From the NCBI RefSeq assembly GCF_019320115.1, contig NC_089591.1, positions 18,764,502 to 18,828,501 on the forward strand: 64,000 nucleotides of DNA, given 5' to 3'. The notes beneath the pieces were generated by a model. It was not told where the DNA came from. It worked only from the letters and a program-made list of their open reading frames with translations, and ran no database searches. Of the stretch, positions 35,529-46,190 are shown in pieces. Every line of letters starts with the position of its first letter. Position 1 is the first letter of the stretch. Source of the stretch: Miscanthus floridulus (taxonomy: Eukaryota; Streptophyta; Magnoliopsida; Poales; Poaceae). Position numbers and translations under genes: made by a program.

Positions 35529-36179
35529 TGGGGTGTTTGGGACTGCTCTGCTCCTATTTTTGTAGCTCCGCTCCATCTCTGCTGTTGCCAAACACCTTCA
35601 GCTCCACAAACTCTGCTCTAAGAAAAAGGTGGAGTTGGAGGCCAACTCCACGTTTTTTCTAGAGCACCTCAAGAGGTACTCCAATTTTTGGAGTTTTGTA
35701 CTTCCACATGGAGTTGAGAAGTAATTACCCACCTTGCCACTCATTAATCACAATCAGCAGGACTCCCCTTGGCTACGACTCAATTTCCTCTCCTGTGCGT
35801 GCTCCAGCAAAGGGGAAAAGGTGAGTTTGTTGGTCGACTGGGCTGCTCGGCCTTTGGGCCTTGAGTGGCCTAGTACAGGTCAACATTTTTTACCCTTTTT
35901 AATTATTTAATTCTTTATTTCTAATGAGAAAATAAAAGAGAAAACCCCCTTAAATGAACAATAGTAAACACTAACGCATGTGCTGAGTACTACTTAAATA
36001 AACAAAAGTAAATCAGGGGCATAATAGACCATTTGTAGGGAAACAACCCATTCCTAGAGCTAGAGCTAGGTTGTGTGCCAAATAGTACCACCTGCTCCAT
36101 GAACTCCACGGTGGAGCTTCTCCATGGTGGAGTTGGTGGAGTGGAGCTGATAAAACTAGAGCAGAGCAAAAACACCCCC
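35529..36179. mobile_element. Tourist/PIF-Harbinger-type MITE (651 bp)
   Basis: Terminal inverted repeats TGGGGTGTTTGGGACTGCTC (35529) and GGGGGTGTTTTTGCTCTGCT (reverse complement of the right end at 36179). Flanking 3-bp duplication TTA (35526-35528, 36180-36182), the target of this superfamily. The interior is rich in CTCCAC / GTGGAG palindromic motifs. There is no transposase. Confidence 0.82.
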
Positions 36180-38030
36180 TTAGTGAAGCACATCTCCACC
36201 AAATTTCATGGTAATTGGATCTGTATATTGGGAGATATGGATTTTTCATTGAAGGGTACAAAATCTGCCAAAAAAGTGACATTTATTGGATTGATTTGGA
36301 GTCACTTTGATTGAAAGGTCCTCAAGTTGGAAACATGTGTATAAGTGGTTGAGGTACCTAAGTTTGGTTTTGAGATGATCTAGAAGCATGTTAAGCAAAG
36401 AGTACAAGGCCATTTGATTGTGGAGCGTACTGGCACACATTTGGTACTCATATTGTAGATCAAGATCAAACTCAAGATGAAGATGAAGTTTAAATTCTAG
36501 TGATAATTAGAAATCATTTGATAAAAAAAAGACTTAAACAAGTAGAAAGAAAAGGACTTAAAGAAAGATTCAAGGTTTCTCATCAAATTAAGTCCATCAC
36601 TTGGATCAATCAATCAAGTCATTTCAAGTGAGTGTCAAGAATGGTTCTTGGAAAGAGATCACTTCTCCCTATGTGTAGGGGCTTGCCGCCTTTTGTAGGT
36701 AAACCAAGTATGGTACCTGGAAGGCTAACATGGAAGTGGTGATTCTAAGGGACATTCGAGATGCTTAGTTGAAGAAAATCAAAAGGGTTGATCTAGAAAG
36801 CAAGCAACAACCAAAAGAGAGCAAGTCAAGGAATTTCAAGTGGTATTCTCACATTTGGAGCTCTCAAGCAAGCAATGACAAATGATGAAACAAGCCAACC
36901 ACAACAAGAAGTGCACTTGATCATTAGTGGCTCTCAAATCATATGGGTGAAGAATGGATTTCATTATTAATGATTGGTCTTCACCAAGCTTATAAATGGA
37001 GTTCACATTGCTATTGCAGAGGTTAATTGGAATCTAATGACTATCCTTTACTCCAAGATAGCAAAGGTATCATTATAATGTGCATGATTATTTTCATGCC
37101 TTACTAGTATGCGGTTAGTGCATATAGTACATGCCTATTATAATCATGCATCACAAATGAAAATTTTAAGATTCATAGCCTACCACTATTGCTTGAATGA
37201 TTAAATGATTTAGTGGTAGTATATGAGTTTGTTCATGAGCTAGTGAACCCAAGTACTTGATTTAACTTGGATTGATAACAAGTGACAAGTACAACATTAG
37301 CAAGATAACCCTTGCAAGAGGTGTGAAGAAGCTTGTTATTGGTTCAAACCTAGACTTGAAAACATAGGCAAATCAATTTAGTTCAAGTCAAGAATAGAAG
37401 CTCATGATAGTGACAAGAGTACATGAACAAGACAACAATGCAAATGGATATCTAGTATGTATGTTTCAAGTGGTATCTAGACTCAAACAATTTTTCAAGA
37501 AGAATTCACAAGTGGTGTCTAGACTCAAACAATGTTTCAAGTGGTATCAACTTACAAGTTATATCCTACAAGTGGTACTCATGAAGATAGAAAATGTTCA
37601 AGAAATGGTTTTTATTGACAAAACCAACAAGTGGCTCCATGATAGAAAATTCTTCCAAGTGGTATCACATTTCTACATGTGGTATCAATCATACAAGATG
37701 GTGGTTCCACAGGTGATCCTCAACTTTAAGTGATCATCAAGTAAAGCAAAAGTTCCCTCACAAGCAAGAGCTCAAGTTTATCAAGTGGATGATCCATGCT
37801 GTGACATAGGGGGAGGTGCCCCACCAATTGGTATCAAGGTCAAAGATCATACATGAGGTGTCATTCCAACATATGTGGTGTTGTCCATAAAAAATGCAAG
37901 ATTCAAGTGTCAATCATCTACCCCAATGTAATCCTTTGTATCAATAAGAAGCACACCTTTGATGGAAATTGATGACAAAGGGGGAGAAGTTGGAGAAAAG
38001 ATATGTAAATGCATCATAGGAGAAGTAGTA

Positions 38031-38241
38031 GTTGGACATGGACAAAGAGGGAGCAACATTGAAGAATGGAGAAGGATTAAAATTCTTGGGCAAGAGAAGC
38101 ACACAAGTAGGAGGAAGCAAGCTCATGAACTTTGAAGTTAGACATGGAGAAAGAGGGAGCAACATTGAAGAATGGAGAAAGATTAAAATTCTTGGACAAG
38201 AGAAGCACACAAGTAGGGGGAGCAAGCTCATGAACTTTGAT
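38031..38241. repeat. Tandem duplication, 106-bp period
   Basis: The unit starting GTTGGACATGGACAAAGAGG (38031) is repeated from 38137 as GTTAGACATGGAGAAAGAGG with only a few differences. Both end AAGCTCATGAACTTTGA. The second copy has a cleaner GTAGGGGGAGC purine tract. Confidence 0.9.
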
Positions 38242-38771
38242 TGGTTGCATTTGATATGTGCATATTCATGTGCTTGCTTGCATTGCATAAGTTTTTAATT
38301 GAATATACATGCTTGTGTGGTGTATGCTAGTTGTAGAACTTGATTGATGATTTGATAACTAGAATGCATAGGATGGTAGCTAGACTTGTGTTTTTCAAGC
38401 AAAAACTAGAACCATGCTTATAATGTTATCTCACAGGGTTTCTAGTGTTGTCTAGCTACTCATGGTGCTAAGGATGGTGTTAACATGAGTACTCCGATTG
38501 GTATCACACATCAAAGGTTAACTTCTTTACACCTTAGCATCATTGGTAGTAATTACTCTCCCATAATTCCAATGTATGCATATGTGCGAGCTTCAAACCA
38601 AACAATCTAGCACATGTGTAGGGGGAGCTAATACTACCAATTCGGGTTTGTGGCACTTGTCCAAAATCATTTACACATGGTAAAATTGCTTGGGCAAGCA
38701 ACATGAACCCAAAAAAGCTTAATTTTCCATATCTTTATAGAGTTATCATCAATTACCAAAAAGAAGAAAAT

Positions 38772-41106
38772 TGAAAGGTCCTTGTTTGGTTTTGGTAATT
38801 GAGTGACAACCTTAGGTGGACTAATATGTGTTTGAGTGAGACACATAGGTGATTAGTCCACAAGTACATCATTTGTGAGCAACCTATGCCATGGAGGTGA
38901 AATGGCTTGGATATGTTGCAAGGCTCACACATGTGATGAAGGAACTCATTATTGCATATGAGACATGACATGGAGTCATGTGACTAAGGTGGAGAAGATC
39001 AAGACAAGACATGGCTTGATGGACCTGTTGCAAATGTGAAGGGCAAGTGAAGGCTTTGGAGCAATGGACCCGTGTGGTGGTGAAGCTTGAGCAAGACTTG
39101 GCGCCGATGGACGAAGGCAACGGTAAAAAGCAAGTGAGGTCAAGATCAATGAACCAACAAGGTCACGTGATGATATGAAGTGGATCATATCATTTATGAT
39201 ATGGTTGGTGCATGTGTTGCATCAATATTAGAGGAGATGGAATGGAATGCGCAAGGCAAAGGCATAACCTATAGGGCATTTCATTTCACTGGTCATAGGT
39301 GTGGAGAGAAGTTTATGACCAGGTTTAGGATAGATAGCCGTACTATCAAGAGGGGCAAACTTGTTTGCATATCGGTCATCTAGTGCCACTTGAGTGATCT
39401 AACTTTGCATACATGTTAGGATCGAGTGGCGCGGTGAGTTGAGTGACTAATCCTTTAGAAAATGTTTGTGAAAAGCTAACACTACGTACATAAGGTAGTG
39501 TATCACTTGGAGTGTTAGCACATTTGCAAAGGTATTGGAAAAGGTGAAGAAAGGAGACAAAACCAGGCTTGGGGTGCTGCCCTAGGGGCACCACCACCCC
39601 CTATCCGGCGGCACCGCCACCCCTAGGGTGGTGCCTACTTGGCCTCAGTGCTGAGCAACTAGGAGTGGGCGGTCACTACACTGAATTCGGTGTGCACCAC
39701 CATGGGCAGGGCGGTGGCACCGCCAGGAGGGTGTCCGGTCCACCGTCGGGAGCACCGCCCCTTTTTACTCGAGGGCAGTTGAAGTTGGGCTGGTCACCGC
39801 CAGGGCACCGCCATGCCTAGGGTGGTGCACCGCCATTTTTTTCTAGGGAGGGGGTCTTGGGTGGCTTGGTCACCGCCCTCCCTAGGGCTGGTGCCACTGC
39901 CACTGTGTCTGGTGACCAACTGGCTAGTTTGTAGCCATTGGAATTTAACCGTTGGAAAGGGCACCACCAGTGTCTAGGTGCACTCACAGACAACAAGCCC
40001 AAAAGGTCCAACTGCTCTATTTAGCTTGGTGGCTATAAATAGAGGTGGAGCTCGGCCTTGGGCTGGTTGCTGACCAACCTTAAGCCTTGGTGGCATGTGT
40101 AGGTGTGCTTGGGAGCCCTCTAACTCACATACGCTTGATAGTGATCATCCTGATTGAGTGCGAGTGCGATTCTAGTGCGATTGCATCATGAGGTTGCATC
40201 GAGTGGCACTAGGTGATCAAGTTGCAAGCCGGTGGTGCTTGTTACTCTTGGAGGTTGTCACCTCCTAGATGGCTTGGTGGTGGTCTTCGTTGAAGCACAC
40301 AAAGAAGATTGTGTGGTGCTCTAGAGAAGTGATTGTGAGGGGGATTGTGCTCACTCCACGGGAGCCACGAAGAAGCAACTCTAGTAGAGCGAGACACGAA
40401 GAGCGACAAGTGGTCTGGCCAGATCAAGTTCTAGAGTTTGTGGTAAGCACTCCATGTGGGAGAGTGTGATTTACTGGGTCATCAATAGCAAGAGGACCGG
40501 TGGCAACCTTGGAGCTTGTCTTAACGGGGACTAGCGTGTTGGCAAGCACGTGAACCTCGAGATAAAAATCACCGTGTCACCCTTGTCTTCCCGTTGGTTT
40601 GTATCCTCATTACACAAGCTTGTATTTACTTTCATATACATTGTGCTTGTGTAGTTGCTCTTGTAATTAGTTAGCTTGTGTAGCTTGCTAGTTATCCTTC
40701 TTGCTTGTGTAGCATAGAAGTAGCTCCCTTGTGTGACTAATTTTGTATTGTGTAGTTAAGTAATTTGCGCTCTCTAATTTGGCATTAGTTGGCATGTTAT
40801 TGAGCATTGCTAGTGAGTTTAGGCTTTGTGCTTTTGCATACTAGTTGTGTAGGAGCTCCCCCGTGCTTGAAGTATTAATTGCATATGTTTATGTGACCTT
40901 GCTCTAGAATTGATTAGGTGAGCTCTAACTAGCCCGACACCTTTGTTGCCTAATTAGGATCTTTTTAAGGTGCTTGCGAATTTAGATAGAGAGGTGTAGT
41001 CTTGGCTAGACCGATAGTTTTAATTCCGCATTTGTTTTGGTTAGCCGGTGCATTTAATTTTAGAAAGGACTATTCACCCCCTCTAGTCTGCCATCTCGAC
41101 CCTATA
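38772..41106 (+). repeat. 3' LTR of the copia derivative (about 2.3 kb)
   Basis: Begins TGAAAGGTCCTTGTTTGG after a purine tract and ends near CTCGACCCTATA. From 39148 on it matches the left LTR. It holds the uninterrupted version of the site where the left copy carries the 2.8-kb nested element. A promoter-like GGCTATAAATAGAGG lies near 40030. Confidence 0.85.
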
Positions 41107-41218
41107 GATGGTGAACAAGGCTAGAAGTTGGATGAAGGGTGATCAATCCAAATGGAGCAATCTCACATTTGGAGAAGATGAAGAGGTGAAAACAAGACCG
41201 AAGGCCAAGGTATAAGCT

Positions 41219-42115
41219 AGAGGTTTTGTTTTCACCGGCCGAGACGCAATAGAGTATGTGGTGGAGTTTAGGATAGATAGTCATACTATTAAGAGGGGAA
41301 CTCTAATGCTTAAACGGTTATCTAAGTACCACTAGGTGTGAACTAACTGCACATGTGCATTGGACCTAGTTACATGGTGAGATGCAAGTGAAAATTGTTT
41401 TTAAAAAGCTAACTCAGTGTCTAAGGTGAAGATGTTCATGTTGCAACATATTGGAGTTAGCGGATTTGAAACACTTGCGAAGTTTGTGACTTGGTGTAAT
41501 TTTTTTGCACCCACCAAATTTATCATGTGCTTGGGGTTGGTAGTCACTAGAGTATAGCAGAGGGCCAGGGCTGCACAGTACACTTAGTCGAGGCTAGGGT
41601 TTAGTACCTGATTTATCTGGTGCTTGTCCTCTTACTACACTGGATTAATAGGGCATACTGTTCACATAGAGGTGTGTTAATTTCGAAGAACTCACTGGAG
41701 TCTTGGTGCTGAGCACTTGGACTTTTCCAGGTGGTGAAAAAACGGTTCTGGAACCTCTTTGGATGACACCAGATTAGTCCCGTGTTTGGCGCTATCTGGC
41801 TCACCAGAGAATGCGGTAGACTAGTCATTGGGGCTTCAATGACTAGTTTGACTTGTGCTAGCGCATGGGGCGTCACTAGATTTATCAAGTGAGGAACAAT
41901 TATGTTCTTGCTTGTGTTCTCTATTCGCTCGTAGGAAAGCCTTCTAGGCGAGGTTAATCGTGTTATGCGTGGTTGATAACCAACGGAGCTGTGGTGTAAC
42001 GGTTGCATAGGTCCGAATCGAACTTGGTTCTAAGCTTAGATCATGAACATTGAGTTCTCCACCAATCGAACTTGTCATATCTACTGGAAGATCGGACCGC
42101 GTCTACATCAAGTGG
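41219..42115 (+). mobile_element. Diverged LTR remnants (SIRE-like, then gypsy-like)
   Basis: From 41219 to about 41500 the order of phrases follows the neighbouring copia LTR but with heavy divergence (TTTAGGATAGATAGTCATAC against TTTAGGATAGATAGCCGTAC, then AAAAAGCTAAC and GGAGTTAG). From about 41895 to 42115 phrases such as GTTCTTGCTTGTGTTCT, GATAACCAACGGAGCTGTGG and AAGTGGTATCCCC recall the 3' part of the gypsy LTR and its primer site. Both are old fragments without partners. Confidence 0.6.
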
Positions 42116-42324
42116 TATCCCCATTAGGTATATCTTTGTTTTCCCTTTAAATTGGATCTGTTTTGTGTTATCTAGAGTCCACAAAAGCAAAAAAGAAAAA
42201 AAAGAAACACCACCACATATCTCCTGTCCTATAGCCCTCTTGTTCCTTGCAATTTCGTTTTTGATTCGCTTTGTTGAGTTTATGTTCTAGATCAAGTTCT
42301 GGTATGCATTCTTGATTAATATGC

Positions 42325-42535
42325 CTAAAGTTTGATCAAATATATAGATGAAAATATTAATATTTAATGATACCAAATAAGTATACTATGAAAATATATC
42401 TCATTACAAATCTAATAATTCTTATTTGATGTTTATAAATATTGATTTTTATTTATAGTTAGTCAAACTCAAAATACTTCAACATATTATGATGCTAGAA
42501 CTGTATTCTTTTCTAGATGGAAGGATTATTACTAG
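42325..42535. mobile_element. Decayed MITE remnant
   Basis: AT-rich block with AGTCAAACTCAAAATACTTC and CTAGATGGAAGGA near its right end, the interior pattern of the CTCCCTCCG-type MITEs. Ends are lost. Confidence 0.35.
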
Positions 42536-42687
42536 AGATTGATCATATGTTTTTTTATTAGGCGAAACTAAATTACTCCCGGAAGTTTGTCAAGAGTCTC
42601 GTGAAAGTGTGTGCGTTAGTTTGCATAATTTTCAGGGCCTCGGCATGGCGGTCATAAAAGTGTGAGCCTTAGTTTCAGTAATTTTCA

Positions 42688-44029
42688 GAGTCTATTTGGA
42701 ACATAGGAAACATAGGAATAGACGGGAGTGAAAAGTGGAAAACTACATGATTGCAAACCATAGGAACGAAAAATGTGGACTCTTTGGATAATTGGATTGC
42801 AGGAAATAGATTTGAATCTCACCAATGAACAAAGTAGCCGTTAGTATACATTAGTAATCGTTGCTTTCTTTCCTGGTCTGATACTGAACATGCATTCTAG
42901 CCAGTAGCCGTTGCTTGCTTGCCTGGTCTGAAACTGTTCGTGCATTCTAGCCGTTGCTTGCTTCTCGTCGCTATATAGGCATGCTGCTGCATACATTGGA
43001 GAGTTGCACCTCCCATCCAGACTAGCAAGACAAGTAGTACACACAATCACGCGTACATGTTCATTCTTTAGACTTGCATAGTTGCACATCTCTCATCCTG
43101 GTGCTAGCAGCCATCTTTATAGGGATAGGAGGTGCTTTTCTTTCCATGGATCCAAACTATCGCCGACAATCACAAAATGAAGATGAATTCATTTTCCTCA
43201 TCCACCCAACACTAGAAGAAGGCACCTCACCCCAATCATCCGAAAAGAAAGCAATACACCATTCTATCCGAAATGAGCCACATTTATTCATGGAACTTTA
43301 ATAGGGCATGAGGCCCTATGCAGAAGGTGGTTCCATATGAAAAGAGAGATTTTTCAAGCTCTTGTTCAAAGATTGAGTGAAAATAACCTTCTTGTTGATT
43401 CAAGGTATCTATCTGTGAAAGAGCAGTTAGGCATATTCCTTTATGCCATATCAAAAAAATGCAGGCAATCGGACATTGCAAGATCAATTTCAACATAGCG
43501 GAGAAACAATAAGCCGCCACTTCAGATCAGTGCAAGGTCGATGCGGTAACAGGAACATGCCGTGGAGGTGAATGCGATGCATGAACTTTCCGAACATTGT
43601 TTTCCCTTGTGAGATCTCACCACCCCCTTCAGATTGAGGGAAAGCCAAGACCTTGTTCTGGTCCTGTAGACGGAAGGGGTGGAGTTGGTTTTTGTCCCCC
43701 AGATGCACTTTGAAGTTGCTGATTCGTCATCTGTCCAAGCTATAAGGCGGCAGAGCGCGTCCGCGTGTTCTCGTGTGGCTAGGGATTAGGACATGGAGGG
43801 AGGGAGAAAGGCAGGGGAGAGTCGAGAGAGCAAGCACTAGATGCGTTACCCTCCGTTCCCTTGGGTCGGAGTGGATTTTTTAGTTCCCGTGTTGTTGTGT
43901 GTGTATGGATACCTTTCCTGTGGAATGGAAGGTTATGTTCCTTCGTTCCAAACAGCAGGTCTCCATTCCTTTCATGCGAGTCCTATTCCCGTGAAATTTC
44001 CGTACGGATCCTTCGATCCAAAAGCGCCC
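42688..44029 (+). mobile_element. PIF/Harbinger DNA transposon (1.34 kb, defective)
   Basis: Imperfect terminal inverted repeats GAGTCTATTTGGA (42688) and GGGCGCTTTTGGA (reverse complement of the right end, 44029). The 3-bp duplication TCA flanks it (42685-42687, 44030-44032). Interior repeats of GGAATAG near both ends extend the symmetry. The middle carries the N-terminal part of a Harbinger transposase on the plus strand. The C-terminal catalytic half is missing, so it is a deletion derivative. Confidence 0.75.
43146..43560 (+). pseudogene. Harbinger transposase, N-terminal fragment
   Basis: A first frame (43146-43303, MDPNYRRQSQNEDEFIF and HHSIRNEPHLFMEL) ends at a stop. The next (from about 43310) reads CRRWFHMKREIFQALVQRLS, then RYLSVKEQLGIFLYAIS, then GNRTLQDQFQHSGETISRHF. 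This is the helix-turn-helix-like DNA-binding region of PIF/Harbinger nucleases. The DDE domain that should follow is absent. Confidence 0.8.
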
Positions 44030-44049
44030 TCAGTTTCGGCATGGCGGTC

Positions 44050-45178
44050 TATAGGTGGCGCTCCCATTGGTATGTGTGAGCAAGAAAGTGCACTGTTCAC
44101 CTCAATTTTGTACAGCATGAAGTCTGCCATCACCTCCTCTTCAAAGGCACGTGTTGCTGAGTCACTATTGTCAGCACCAGGTAAGGTTTGGCCACAATGC
44201 CTTCGCCATACCCATTGTCCATGACCCATCAGCAGTCGATCTCTAAATATGAAGATTTAACAATGCCTTGTTTACCATTTATTTTCTTTCACCTAAAATC
44301 TGGACCAGATAGAGAAGAAAGATGGATAGATCCACAGATGTCCGTACTCCTTACAATATGCTTACTCACAATATGCTCATTGACGACATTTATGTCTCAG
44401 CCTCTCAGGTCAATGGGGAACTTCTCACATTTGATTTCTTTAATGCTCCTGCTATCAAGTGTCAAAATCCTGCTTTCTACAAGCAGTATTAATTCAATGG
44501 TACAAGAATCAAATGGATTATTTCCATATCGAATAGAAGCATGCAAAAGGGAATAAATGAAACCAAAAGATGAAAAGCTGGACACACAAATCAACTTTGG
44601 GTCCATTTTTGTTCTCTGAAGTATGATGCATCTTTTTGGGGACGAGCCATAAACTGACCAGGTAACTTGATCTAATTTATCTTTTTTCTTGAACCGAGTG
44701 TCTGGTTGCAACTTCTCCTCTTGTAAAATTTATGAACTGTGGAGAATGTTGCCTTCTCACTAACTTCAGTTAACCTGCCATTCTCTTGCTTGTGCAAACC
44801 CATGCTGGTTAGCAAATCCGATTTGTCTCCCTCTGTCTTCGACAGGTTTTTCTCTGCTGTGTTGTTGTTTACTTCCTTGATTATCATTGTGCTATTCTGC
44901 GTCTCGGTACGCTCCTGAAGTCTTCACATTCGTCAAGTCTTTCCCACCACTGATATCTACATCATCTTTGGCCTCAATGTGCTCCTTATGTGAACCCTTG
45001 TCACGATCTGAAATGCTATCATTTGTTTGCTTCAAGATTTTCTTTGGCCTCCCTCTTCGTCGTTTCATAGTCTCTGAACTGATTCCTTTTTCGCATGTCA
45101 GCTTCCACAGATCCAAACTTATCTCCTTCCGGGTCAGATTGAGTTAACCCAATAGCACCTTCAGCTACATGGCATATA
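44050..45178 (-). pseudogene. AT-hook coding exons, possible 3' part of the MBD gene
   Basis: On the minus strand an exon-like stretch begins at about 45178 after a TATGCCATGTAG acceptor and reads EGAIGLTQSDPEGDKFGSVE. It then changes frame near 45080 into MKRRRGRPKKILKQTNDS, a typical AT-hook (RGRPKK) that binds AT-rich DNA. Near 44900 it changes frame again into VNNNTAEKNLSKTEGDKSDL. A small downstream piece (about 44105-44170) reads DSATRAFEEEVMADFMLYKI and ends at a GTGAAC donor. The acceptor phase fits the phase-1 end of the MBD exon at 52923, and strand and position agree, so I infer one gene. Two frame changes suggest decay, sequencing error, or that I misjudged the splicing. Confidence 0.45.
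44322..44492 (+). other. Unassigned 56-codon coding-like frame
   Basis: ATG at 44322 to TAA at 44490-44492. The peptide starts MDRSTDVRTPYNMLTHNML and includes SASQVNGELLTFDFFNAPAI. Its composition looks more protein-like than random. It lies opposite the presumed MBD-gene intron. I do not recognise it. It could be a fragment of a captured gene or retroposed exon, or chance. Confidence 0.25.
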
Positions 45179-45219
45179 GAAATCATCACATCATATGGAG
45201 TGGTAAAACAAAATGCCAT

Positions 45220-45879
45220 TAAACTGAATGCTAGAAAAATGCAACTCAGTCTACGATCTTAGAGAAGGTACAGGGTATTCATATCCAACCCCTATCTATT
45301 AACAATTCCTTTCCATAGCATGCAAGGAGTATTACTCAGAAATTTTGAGTTTGCTTATACACCACAGATATTGAAAAAAGGCTTGTACCCAATTTTGTTT
45401 TTGTGTGTGTGTGTGTGTGTGGTGGGGGGTGTGGGAGTGGGGGGAGGGGGTGTGTCAGACCCATGTGCTGGCTTGTTGTACGAAGTTCCACAGTGGAACA
45501 TCAAAATGAGGTGTGCTAGCATATAATGAGCCCAAAATGCCAAAAGAGCTCCAAGTTAACCTTTTTCTACGAAAAGTGAGGATGCAAAGTGCTAGCAACA
45601 TGCTATGCGTGCATAAACCATAACACGTGGGAGCTTTATGGAGGCTGTGCATTAGCATCTTTTTTCATTTGTCATGGTGTTACAAATATGCTTTACTTTT
45701 CAAGTTTGCAACCTATGCTAATAACCAAAGGAAAGATCAAAAAAGTTTTAGCTAATTTTCATCTTGTATAAAAAAGAGATAAACCAACAAGGGTTTGGTT
45801 TATCATCATCATTGAATGATACTATACAAATTAATAACATTGCATACTATACAAATTAATTACATTGCATACCCCTCCT
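45220..45879. other. Interval with a GT microsatellite, no gene
   Basis: Contains a (GT)10 run at about 45402-45421 followed by a G-rich stretch to about 45450. No coding region or bounded transposon is visible. If the MBD gene extends to 44.1 kb this is part of an intron. Confidence 0.5.
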
Positions 45880-46190
45880 TCCTATAGCCATCTTCGTTGC
45901 TTTTGGGTGTGTCTGTTACGTCCTTCCACCACGTGAGCGCACCAAAGTAACTACTCAATCCGTTGAGTGTTTTACTTGGGTACAGTACATAACATAAGGG
46001 TTATTGCTGCTATGACCCTGTTGCTCGTCGGATGAGGATTTGTTGGGATGTCACCTTTGATGAGTCCCGGCCTTACTATCCTCGTTCCTCCTCCTGGTCC
46101 TTCTGGTACCGCTAAGTCCCTCTCGTTCCTTACTTTACGTGAGTGGTATCTTCCGCTGCCGTCTCCACCCTCTTCGCCACCTCAGGTATC
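45880..46190 (+). pseudogene. Ty1/copia integrase C-terminal fragment
   Basis: In two frames the plus strand reads VCYVLLPPRERTK and then [20 protein letters not shown]. This is the region after the copia integrase core in which DPVARRMR...DVTFDES is conserved. There is a frame change near 45960-45990. Neither the integrase core nor the reverse transcriptase is present. It abuts a gypsy gag on its right. Confidence 0.75.

Larger units (their letters stand above)
34744..38771 (+). other. Long non-coding 3' region of the pol-less copia derivative
   Basis: About 3.4 kb of AT-rich sequence (excluding the MITE) with no recognisable protein. Repeated phrases CAAGTGGTATC (37460-37690) and several purine tracts (CAAAGGGGGAGAAG near 37977, AGTAGGGGGAGCAAG near 38213, TGTAGGGGGAGCT near 38617) resemble the long purine-tract-rich region before the 3' LTR in SIRE/Maximus elements. 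Open frames here are short and show no domain. Confidence 0.6.
10788..41106 (+). mobile_element. SIRE/Maximus-like Ty1/copia derivative, pol-less, with nested insertions
   Basis: Two long related LTRs (10788-15559, interrupted, and 38772-41106) enclose a copia-type gag. The primer site TGGTATCGGAGC directly follows the left LTR (15562). A purine tract AAAAAGAAGAAAAT precedes the right LTR, which begins TGAAAGGTCCTTG. The gag is in three pieces (15609-16232, 24361-25306, 34364-34743) split by other transposons. No protease, integrase, reverse transcriptase or RNase H of this element is present: gag leads straight into a long non-coding 3' region with repeated GGGGGAG purine tracts. It is therefore non-autonomous. 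The left LTR lacks its first ~375 bp relative to the right one, so the outer target duplication cannot be tested. The SIRE/Maximus assignment is from LTR start, LTR length and gag style, by memory. Confidence 0.82.

Noticed and set aside
10788..41106. A co-ordinated multi-gene defence or biosynthetic system
   Set aside because: All coding remnants here belong to transposon families (gag, pol, TNP2, ULP1) and are separated by exact target duplications, so they are independent insertions.
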